In this document: positions 27,101-34,700 of the stretch, piece by piece
Layout: each line of letters begins with the position of its first letter
Position numbering within the stretch: the stretch's first letter is position 1
Origin: a virus
Length of the DNA: 64,000 nucleotides
Reading direction: 5' to 3' (one strand)
IMG/VR virus record: IMGVR_UViG_3300007512_000021
Location: 1 to 64,000 of that record
Made by a program: the position numbers and the translations under genes
The notes under the pieces: model-generated
Databases searched by the model: none
What the model saw: the letters and a program-made list of their open reading frames with translations, nothing else
What the model was told of the DNA's origin: nothing

Positions 27101-27535
27101 TGGATCTCCATCAGGCCCCGGAACTTGGTAGTCCAACCAACACCAATCTCCAGAGAGAATGTGGTGGGATCGAAGGAACCAAGTGGCATCGTCGAGCTTT
27201 AGAATCCCCCAATCAGGGATACTTGTCGTTTGAAAATAATGAAGGCTATGGCCCACAGTTGGGGGCCGGGGGGGTACGAGAGCAGCGAGTTCATCCAGCA
27301 CACCCTCAACATTAGAGGCATCATAGATTTTGGGTACATCATCGACTGAAACTGAAGATGCTGGATGAGCATCATGCTCATCGATAATATGCTGCACCAT
27401 GCCAGCACCCGCACCACCAGCGGCGGGAGCACCTGGTTCACCAGATCCCGGAATAAAGGCGTTAACCTCAACGCTGTCGGAGGCGGCCAATCCGTGTCCG
27501 ACCTTAATCGTTGCTGGGTCTATCTTTCGTGGCAT
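24131..27535 (-). CDS. Large virion protein, 1134 aa
   Basis: The protein starts with a short basic segment and a Gly/Ala/Pro-rich linker. A helical connector of about 45 residues follows, containing HIIDEHDAHPASSVS and YDASNVEGVLDELAAL, a type of linker I associate with phage fibre proteins. The rest is a large beta-rich body with many aromatic, His and Asp residues (for example FWLGEHGGDCAPHSYDPF and NHGRHMNHHDHFFDLGIR), ending in GGKYLNFEMGGPTAPPQ. No enzyme motif, signal peptide or membrane span was seen. The start ATG follows the stop of 27537..30968 by one base, with a G-rich ribosome site inside the previous gene. Likely a fibre or baseplate-appendage protein working with its giant neighbours; the exact role is unknown. 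Confidence 0.87.
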   Translation of the reverse strand: MPRKIDPATIKVGHGLAASDSVEVNAFIPGSGEPGAPAAGGAGAGMVQHIIDEHDAHPASSVSVDDVPKIYDASNVEGVLDELAALVPPRPPTVGHSLHYFQTTSIPDWGILKLDDATWFLRSHHILSGDWCWLDYQVPGPDGDPIPDPDTGLEIYPYFWRSPRGATEFLPKGNDPYTDPIFNVEDGSYLGGGVGKAHAGAFVREKDENSENNRLSMTHEIIPSSGPEGGKEVVVSGVVFPADRGTLALIRFEPNGEFAHLHHPEDFKLRVLAALNLGQGILDKCDGYPGGIFWLGEHGGDCAPHSYDPFTFPGRATGQYNLFEIHMGRDLHGNDLPNEFYDFDGDGSQGAPAAGQVRLGTDPNAGIELIPDGIPILGGSKIARGGGHKGNFFRYRLPYLVDYTKPHGLPWTPPEELYRFYEKPSIAALDPGTDLEHAGDFRSFAKDYWTYQVARYRHQFLLPDDTLLEYDPRDCGHYVLIHFKKEAYFEEMVRDLEMPTQDKMYSANLVDWSHLGSVWNKVRASTDPVHSSCYHVLRSNVYEDVLGDKDSEFCKHPVPPIVDGEGQHDIAQVSWEVGEVMAVSGIEYALSAGYEQNYTTGLRAEGLVVTLKAPDHDATPPVYGLFETSFLTHDGKDGYGESAITGDALYMGNMFPAFLGTSAFTPAADTTVATVGGGEPAEAFQQEINFRRGRIHFGTGHLLSDNASFPVPVEDTVAQMLLEQIDDPALYFDGDTLPKFSQDASLRAFFRRPLNHGRHMNHHDHFFDLGIRIYNYGEGLKDATLLWHGSDHSKDRPNPVRYSNLTDIWFSTPADPTTHEDLWHGAKDPKELFLDETYRYRSDFKAPDGSLPLGLKDTETLCGPGLPHGVITNLHVPIRLEDVHGTAWDAIHWLTSKSHTVPLTEAAQRLELQVAGWPDRNPFIKFGVTDPTPTSGILIYPQHDYTKNYLPTQNSACDYSGIEAADMADHISIGRSWVRAFGLGHDAVGASLVDLEIRGLNLEQFKWEAPEPGSPELAILIKVPGLTSWMDIGRRDGEGPSKQDPFADGAGCMVVGPETKDLTPMPKMGINRCTVRCNLGPPAQLFEGLNGAVILVKVIMYQGGGKYLNFEMGGPTAPPQHLQGLCGIRVAGVK

Positions 27536-27536
27536 C

Positions 27537-30500
27537 TTAATCCCCCACCGTCATGAGCATGTCTTTGGTTCGGTAAACTGCCGCACAAGTTTGGGTGTCC
27601 GACTCACTAAAGCGAACAGTGTTGTCGTCGTCGCACTCACCAAAGCGGCAAAAAACGATCATCAACAACTCTCCTTTTCGGAACAAACGGCAGTCTTGTA
27701 GCGACCTTGCCAAGACGGGGTAAAAAACTTTGTGCCTCACAACCCCTGAATGGCTCTGTGAGAGCACGGTGGGGCGATAAGAAGCATCATCTGCAAAGGG
27801 ATAGACGGCTCGGAACTCTTGATCCGCAAAGGGCGGATGTTCCAAGCTACCCAAGCTCAAGGGGGTAGTCTTATCCATTGGTACAAAAGGGTGTAGGGCT
27901 AATAGGCCCGTTGTGGCATCGAAATCATCAACCGAGGAGACCGTTGAGGCACAGAAATGCCACTCGTGGGGGTGAGAATCACCCAATTCATCGCTGGTCA
28001 CGGTTGGGATCTGATCTAAAGGAGCCACATAAGGGAACCCAAGTTCCAGTGACCCCATACCAATCTGACCCGTCCAAACCTCATTAGAAATCGCCATAAC
28101 CTCTACTTCGAGGTTGGTCGGTAAGGGGCCAGCACCCCCCGCTTCAAGGTGGAAATCGCCCTCTTTTACACCACAAGTTTGAGGCGCATTGGTTCGATAG
28201 TAGATGCTGACTTGATAACCATTGTCCCCATCCCCCCAGTTTGAAATGGGGTCTTGGGAGTAATAAGTCACTTCACAAAGGGTCTGCTCGCCTACCAGCG
28301 CATCTCCCGACTTTAGTCGAACGATGCGGGAAGATGACCCAAACTCGGTTCCAGGGTCGCCCACACCGCCCACATGGGCCTCATAAACATCGTTGGTAAT
28401 GGTGTCTTCAATCTCAACCACATAGTTCTTGTCTCCCCATAATCTTCGGGGGGTCCGAACCATCTGACGAGTGTTAGATACAAGCGTGTCTTTAATGGGA
28501 TCAAACGGCTCCGCTCCGGGGGCGCAATCCTCACCACAGTTTACAACCATCTCAACGGCAACCTCTCGGAAGCCTTCTCGGAACCTTGGAGCTAATGGCT
28601 TTTCCATCTCCAAAGGTTGTGTGGCTGGATTTGGGTTGTTCTCAATCAACTCTCCATACGGGTAAACCGTTTCGGATGTTGGGTTCACAAGACGGTCGGG
28701 AGTCTCGGTTAGGCCCACACCAAGCGGGTAACTGATCTCAACCTCTAAAAAGATTCGCCGTGGAGAACCGTTGTCCCCCACTACCCCATCCCCAACAATC
28801 GGGTATTCGGCAACATCAAGGCCCCCCGTTGCTTGAGAATGGTTAGCGTCTAAAGACACTGTTACATGGTGGCTCCCAACGCCCGTGACCGTAGCGACTT
28901 GGGTAGATTGATCGATGGCTGTCTTGTAGTTTCCATCATCATGCCAAATGCCTAAAACATCGGTGATTTCTGTGCCGGGGGGCATAGCGTCTGCCACAGT
29001 TTTGACATAGCCGTGCATCGTGGGGTCGGGTGACCAGTTTTCCAAAGTGGTCGCATCCAACTCTGTTAGGTCAAGATGAAGCTCATCGCCTTCATACCAC
29101 TTTGTAGTTCCAACCATTTTGGTGACATATTTACCCGCATTTACGGCTACATCATCGTCAGTAAAGAACTCTACAACCATCCGTTCAACGACAGGTTGTG
29201 TCCCAAACCTCCGTGCAACATGGTCAAATTCTCGGATGAACTCACCAAACTCGGTGTCGCCAGAGTATAGGTTTGCCCCGGCACTATCCCAATCCCGACC
29301 GATCTCGTTGCATACAAGGTATTGGGTCGAAACATCGCCTGACTCCCCACCTAAAGTGTTTCGGGAGGTGGCATCGATAGCCCAAGTGAAGAACTGGCCG
29401 TCAAGTAAGTGTTGGATCTGTCTGCGAAGTTCGGCGGATAAGTCTGCTCCCGTAGGGAGACTGTGCTTGCGAAGATCAAGGATGTCCCAATCTTCAATCA
29501 CATCACAGAAGGCACCGTCTGGACGATCTGAATGTCCAGCGGGGATGCTGCCCATAATCGCATTTCCACCACCGCCACCACCGCCATAAACTAAACCAGC
29601 GTGGTTCCAAGGCAGTGCGCCGTTTGTGTTGTTCAAGGGGTCAAACCCTGTGCCAGAACCCTCTCCTCCCGACTCACCTATGTAAGCGTTGCTGCGACGA
29701 AATACGAAACAGATTGGAATTGCATATACGAAACCGTCTACGGCTCCGAGGTCAAGAGCGGATTGTTCAGAGCCATCGCCCGCAATCCATAGCCCACTAT
29801 CTTTACGTTGGTATGCAAGAGCACTGGAAGGAGTAGGCCCAACAGGGTCTACACTCTCACCGTCTGCTCGAAGGAAGCGGTAGTTGCTTACAGGGGCCGC
29901 CATAGCCCCCTGTGCCAGTACATCGGGTCCACTGAACCCGTCACACTCAGTCTTATGGTTGACCGCCTCTGTGGAGCCTGTGGCTCGAATGCGGTATTGA
30001 ACTTGAACTCGTTGGGTGGACTCTGCTGCAACCGCAAGGTCTCGAATATCATCGTCCAAGTGGACGGCTTCGGGAGACTGTGTGTTTCCGTGGCGGTAGA
30101 GCGTGTCCTGTGAAGGTTTGTTTGGAGTATCCATACCGCCCGAAAGCTGACATTTTCCAGCTACGGGAGGGGTGTGTGGTGTGATGGCGGCTGCGTTGAC
30201 GGTGGTGAACTCGTAATAACAATCGTTACCCAAATCACCTGTGACAGTGGAACGGAGATAAACGATGTCGGCTGTACCTGAGGCGTTGAACCCTACGATG
30301 GGATCAATGGCATCTCGAAGGCTCGCCGCAACTTGATTGACGTTCCAGGCTCCGCCCATTCCGTCATCTAACTGAAAATCAACCCCCGCTTCGAGGGTGG
30401 TAGAAGCTCCAACACTATCGGTGAGAGTGATTGTGTCACCGTTCACAAGATTGTGGTTGCCGTCCACATCTATCGCATTGATCTGAATCCAACCTTGAGC

Positions 30501-30968
30501 ACTTGGGCTGGAAGTCACTTGTGCTAACCAAACCTCCAAGAAAACGAAGTCTGTTCGTTTTACATCAGGGGGGGTGCCGCCAGGAACCGAAGCAGCTTCA
30601 AGTTGGATGCGGTTAAGGCTCTTTTCGATATCCGTGTACTCAACCACAACAGGACGGCCAGCAACATTGGCGACCATCTTTTTCAAGGCAAAACAATCTT
30701 CCTTAAAGTCCTCATCTCCGGGCTTTAGAAAAAGGTAGTCCTCAAAAGAGTCATATGCGGTTTGTAAGCGTACAAAGCCTGAAGGGTGATGGACACTACG
30801 AAAGAGTCGTTCAGCGTAGGCTAAAACATCTGGGGAGAGGTTTAGCTCGCTATCCAGTACAGGTTTACCCGACTGGTACACAAGCGAATCGAAAGAGCGT
30901 TCACCCGGCGGCAAATCTCTTGATACGCTGGTTCCTGTCTGAGTAAATCTTTTATTGTGAATCGCCAT
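27537..30968 (-). CDS. Large tail/fibre protein, 1143 aa, QSGKPxLDSELNL family
   Basis: Paralogue of 4010..9718 in its first 500 residues. Shared elements in the same order are VYQSGKPVLDSELNL (about residue 30), RTDFVFLEVW, RHGNTQ, QRVQVQYRIR, DGFSGPDVLAQGAMAAPVS, LGAVDGFVYAIPICFVFRR, and RPDGAFCDVIEDWDILDLRK. Between FLEVW and RHGNTQ, residues about 165-280 hold an inserted beta module (DTITLTDSVGAS ... DLGND ... LSGGMD) of the kind found in many phage tail fibres. A second copy of that module seems to lie near the C-terminus of the paralogue instead. The C-terminal half is beta-rich and unrecognised. The ribosome site GAGGTAGGGG precedes the ATG. The function is probably structural, in an appendage assembled with the 1902-aa protein. 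Confidence 0.88.
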   Translation of the reverse strand: MAIHNKRFTQTGTSVSRDLPPGERSFDSLVYQSGKPVLDSELNLSPDVLAYAERLFRSVHHPSGFVRLQTAYDSFEDYLFLKPGDEDFKEDCFALKKMVANVAGRPVVVEYTDIEKSLNRIQLEAASVPGGTPPDVKRTDFVFLEVWLAQVTSSPSAQGWIQINAIDVDGNHNLVNGDTITLTDSVGASTTLEAGVDFQLDDGMGGAWNVNQVAASLRDAIDPIVGFNASGTADIVYLRSTVTGDLGNDCYYEFTTVNAAAITPHTPPVAGKCQLSGGMDTPNKPSQDTLYRHGNTQSPEAVHLDDDIRDLAVAAESTQRVQVQYRIRATGSTEAVNHKTECDGFSGPDVLAQGAMAAPVSNYRFLRADGESVDPVGPTPSSALAYQRKDSGLWIAGDGSEQSALDLGAVDGFVYAIPICFVFRRSNAYIGESGGEGSGTGFDPLNNTNGALPWNHAGLVYGGGGGGGNAIMGSIPAGHSDRPDGAFCDVIEDWDILDLRKHSLPTGADLSAELRRQIQHLLDGQFFTWAIDATSRNTLGGESGDVSTQYLVCNEIGRDWDSAGANLYSGDTEFGEFIREFDHVARRFGTQPVVERMVVEFFTDDDVAVNAGKYVTKMVGTTKWYEGDELHLDLTELDATTLENWSPDPTMHGYVKTVADAMPPGTEITDVLGIWHDDGNYKTAIDQSTQVATVTGVGSHHVTVSLDANHSQATGGLDVAEYPIVGDGVVGDNGSPRRIFLEVEISYPLGVGLTETPDRLVNPTSETVYPYGELIENNPNPATQPLEMEKPLAPRFREGFREVAVEMVVNCGEDCAPGAEPFDPIKDTLVSNTRQMVRTPRRLWGDKNYVVEIEDTITNDVYEAHVGGVGDPGTEFGSSSRIVRLKSGDALVGEQTLCEVTYYSQDPISNWGDGDNGYQVSIYYRTNAPQTCGVKEGDFHLEAGGAGPLPTNLEVEVMAISNEVWTGQIGMGSLELGFPYVAPLDQIPTVTSDELGDSHPHEWHFCASTVSSVDDFDATTGLLALHPFVPMDKTTPLSLGSLEHPPFADQEFRAVYPFADDASYRPTVLSQSHSGVVRHKVFYPVLARSLQDCRLFRKGELLMIVFCRFGECDDDNTVRFSESDTQTCAAVYRTKDMLMTVGD

Positions 30969-30982
30969 TCTCTGCCCCTACC

Positions 30983-31630
30983 TCAGAAGGTCAATCGCCA
31001 CGTTATGGTCAAGATGGCCGTTGAAGGCTTCGAGATCACAGGGAAGGTCAGATAGTTGACTAAAATATCCTTTTCCGTGAGGTCCACCGTTGGGTCATAA
31101 TGAGGCCAATCAGCGTTTACGGGGTTTTTGATGGATGGGTCACTGGAAAACGGGGATATTAGCCCCATCTCGTTCAGTGGCCCTACCGCCTCCGCCTCTC
31201 CATAAGAAGTCGTAAAATCGACTACATTGGTTGGTACGGCACTCACACCGCCTTCCGTGTCCCTGTAAATCACGGAAGCAAACTGCTTTCGCCCGAAATC
31301 TAACTCTGAATTTAACTTACGCTGGTTGATGTGTGGGGCATCGGGGTTCAACAAAGACCCTCTCGCACCTGATCCCACAGTCAACATATGAAGGCCACGA
31401 GCAACGCCGCCGAAGTTTTGAAACAACATGGCGGCAAGTACGCCACCATCCTTTGTGATTACATTGTCACGTTCCCAAGAAACAAGGATCTCGCCCGTGA
31501 GAGCGTCCTTCATCTCCAAGATGAAGGTTCCCTTCCCGATTGGAAAGTGGTCGGCGTGTTTTACGCTGGCTCCCAGTTTCATAGCTTGCCTCATCCGTTT
31601 CACATTTTCCCGATGTAGGGCCGAACTCAT
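30983..31630 (-). CDS. Phage structural protein, 215 aa
   Basis: A short basic helical N-terminus (residues 1-25) leads into a beta-rich domain. Its notable segments are EMKDALTGEILVSWERDNVIT, LTVGSGARGSLLNPDAPHINQRKL, TNVVDFTTSYGEAEAVGPLNEMGLI and a C-terminal ILTITWRLTF. The pattern 'tVGtG..g.lL.PdaP...qr.L ... VDF...y.e.EA.gplnEmGL' is one I know from small tail and fibre-associated proteins of other phages, where its exact role is not established. The ATG overlaps the stop codon of the 35-aa gene at 31627..31734 (ATGA), so translation of this gene is probably coupled to that small frame. No signal peptide or membrane segment is present. Confidence 0.83.
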   Translation of the reverse strand: MSSALHRENVKRMRQAMKLGASVKHADHFPIGKGTFILEMKDALTGEILVSWERDNVITKDGGVLAAMLFQNFGGVARGLHMLTVGSGARGSLLNPDAPHINQRKLNSELDFGRKQFASVIYRDTEGGVSAVPTNVVDFTTSYGEAEAVGPLNEMGLISPFSSDPSIKNPVNADWPHYDPTVDLTEKDILVNYLTFPVISKPSTAILTITWRLTF

Positions 31631-31734
31631 TTGTCTAACTCCTTCGGGGTCTCTCTCTCCGTGTATTCAATAGGTCGATTACCGATAGAACGGCCTGTTG
31701 TTGAATCAATCTTCCCAAACGCCACTCCCTTCAT
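31627..31734 (-). CDS. Small overlapping gene, 35 aa
   Basis: A 35-residue frame (beginning MKGVAFGKIDSTTG and ending TPKELDK) with a near-perfect AAGGAGG site at plus-strand 31742..31748, seven bases before its ATG. The site and first codons lie inside the last 29 bases of the 1673-aa gene, in another frame. Its TGA overlaps the next gene's ATG (ATGA). This fills what would otherwise be a 75-base spacer exactly from gene to gene, and it explains why the 215-aa gene has only a weak site of its own. The peptide is charged and soluble, with no membrane segment. It may be a real small virion or assembly protein, or a leader that couples translation of the next gene. No family was recognised. Confidence 0.6.
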   Translation of the reverse strand: MKGVAFGKIDSTTGRSIGNRPIEYTERETPKELDK

Positions 31735-34700
31735 TGAAAGACCTCCTTATATGAGAGGGTTCGGGCAAGGATGCCCCACCGAATAGGACCATTCCAGACG
31801 GAAGAGAACCCCCATTCAACATTGATATAGGGGCTAAAGCCTCAATACCGCCCCACGGACCTAATCTCGAAAACCCTGCGCCAACCAGCATTTCATACTC
31901 AAGGCTGGAAATAATTGGTTGAGGGAAACTTTCTTCCGAAAAAGGTGGTGGAGATCCCGTCCCCGCATCCGTTCTTAGATCCCAAAAAGTACGAACACTT
32001 ACTAAACTGGGTTTGCCTGTAGGTCGAGAGGGTGCTGACGGCCATGTTACGGCTCCTTGCACCTCTCCCCCACCTAAAGTTCCTGACAGTGCGTCACCGC
32101 CCCCACCTAAAGTGAGGAAAGCTCCGGGAGCACCACCCCCTTGCTCAAAGGGGTATGCGGGAGGTGGAGCCGCAACCTCCACGAACATACGACCCTGAAG
32201 GTCGATTTCAGCCAAACCTTTAGCGGGGGCAATCCCGTCATCCAATGTCGAGATCAGCCCTGTTTCGTTCCCGTCCTCAACCTGAAAGAAATCTACGGAG
32301 GAGTATGCTGACTCATGGGAAAATTCTACGAGAGTAGTTGGGTCTTGTGATGCAAAATCAGGATCTTCGGAGATCAAGTCGATGATCTCATCTTCTCTTG
32401 GGGCCTCCCCCGCAAGCGCCCTCTGGAGCTTCCCAAGCTGCGTTAGCAGATAAGGGGGCGTTCCTTCGTTGAGCTTTGTGATCCCATCCTTGAGAGGCTG
32501 GTTCAACAAATAGGTTTTCGTAATCGGCCTTCCAGGGGAAAACGCCACCTCTGCTGTGGATTGGTTAGGAAATTCAAGGTCTTGGATAGTAATAGTTTGA
32601 GCCGTCTGATCAAAAGTCCAACTGCTGTTAGCAAGCTGATCCCCGTTCACGGCGACATGAAAAATCCGTTTCGCTCGGATATTGGCATCCCGAAGACGCA
32701 AAGTGTCTTTTCGGACCTTTACTCGAACATTCTCAACTGTGATATCTCCCGTGTACTCACCACTACTAAGGACATTCCAACGGTTAAGGATGGCCATTCG
32801 AGGAGGAACTCGGTCTTCATTCTCTTGGATGTACACTCGGTAACGAAAGTTGTCCCAAACAGAAGTCGCTAACGAACCAGAATTCTGCATCCCAAAGTGA
32901 ATGGTGGAAATAGAGGTTCGTAAAATAGGAAGATGCTCCCACTCCACTGTGGCCCACGCTCCCGTGGGGTCATGTCGGCTTGTTCGCCCATCTCCCACAT
33001 AGCCATCTGGTGGAGGCAGGTCGGGTCGCATCAAGGAGGCCCCCCAACCAGGATCAATCACCACCATCGTAGTGATTTCTTCATCCCACCCCATCTCAAC
33101 AACATGGCCGTCTGAATCACGGGGCGTTTCCCAACTGCTCAAAAGTTCAGGGTCGCCACCCTTCCAGATACCAAGTGTGCGTTTCAAGTCGGGCGGGGGA
33201 AGCTCTCGGACATGGAATGAATAAAGATCCAAGTTCCATTCGGGTGCTCCGAACCCAACTAAATACGCTCGAACATTCGTGGAGGAAGGGTCGAAGTCAG
33301 CAAGGTTAGCTTGAGCAACCTCAACCCCATCTACATAGAGAATCGCTTTCGGAACGAATGCTTGTGTGTCCACCACAACTTTGTAGTGGTGCTCTTGGCC
33401 GTCTAACCAATCAAACATGGCAAAAGCCAGATAGTTGACCCCATCCGAAGTTAGGATCAGCTTTCCGTTGGCAAACAGCAGGGCAACGCTTCGATCCCCC
33501 ACATCCATACCGAGTACGATGCCCGCATCATCAAGATCATTGAAGGTGGCGTAATTGAACTTCAGCCGTGCTTCCAGCACACGAGCAGAAGTTACCCCCT
33601 CATATGGAAGTTCATTGACGAAAGAGCCTAAAACCCGTTCTGCTTTGGATAGGTTGATGCTGAGTCCTTCAAAAAGATACTCAAACTCCCCTTGTTCTTG
33701 CCATCCCTGATCTTCAAGAGATTGCCCGCCAATCAAAGATGCGGAAGCGGCGATAAACATCTCAGGTTCAGCATCGGGTTCAATACTTGACCACAGGACG
33801 CTTTCTCCTGGCTCATACTCACCCCGATAAGGAATTGTACAAACCATCACATCATGGTTTGGGCCAGTGATTCGGATGCCTGCGTCACCCCAAGAAGTCG
33901 GGCTTTCTACTTTGAATACAGAGGATACCTCCACGCCCGCCATCTCCGGGATCAAGGCATCCAACTTCTCAAACCCTGTCTTCTGTGGTCCGCCAATCGC
34001 CTGGAGACTCAGCCGATCATCTATCAAAGGCTCGGCCAGCCCATAGGCGGAAGTTGCTCTCCAAAGCGTTTGTTCCGTAGGAAGCTCGTGGAGCGTTAAC
34101 GCTTCCAAGTGTCCAATAGAAGTAATGTTGTAGTCGTCTGGTACGGTTAGATAGCGAACGAAATCCCAACGGGAGTTCCCACCCGCAACCAGATTTCCGA
34201 AGAGTATCTCTCCCCGCCCATCCTGATCTGTCAAATCTAAGGGGGTAGTGCCTGCGCTGTACAGCACATGAGCATTGATGGAAGGAATGTCTACGGTGGC
34301 ACTAAAAGATACGGCTCCCGTAAAAGCGACCCCAATAGGCTCGTTGTCTGCTCGGCCTACCAAATGAAAGTTGAATCGAGTCTCTTGCCACGGGATTTCA
34401 AAATAGACTTCAGCGAACCCGCCTCCCCATAACTTTACATCAGCGGGGAAATCTGGGGTAACGGACAACCAGTAGTTGCCAGTGGAGAGTTTTTCAATTG
34501 CCGTGACGGTGTAGTGACCTGTTTGACTTCCATCGGGGACAACAACTCGAAGCCCCACATAGAAGAGTTCGGGGAGATCGGCGGCTTGGATCTCCATGCG
34601 CCCACCACTTAGGAAGGTCGCTGTTGCCGTACACACAGGTTGCCAAGACTCTGCTTGGTCAATCTGATCCCCAACCAGCATGGCGATATAGGACACATCA

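Noticed and set aside
26372-27202. 276-codon plus-strand reading frame
   Set aside because: It lies wholly antisense to the 1134-aa virion gene, has no ribosome site or family resemblance, and reflects the codon pattern of the real gene on the other strand.
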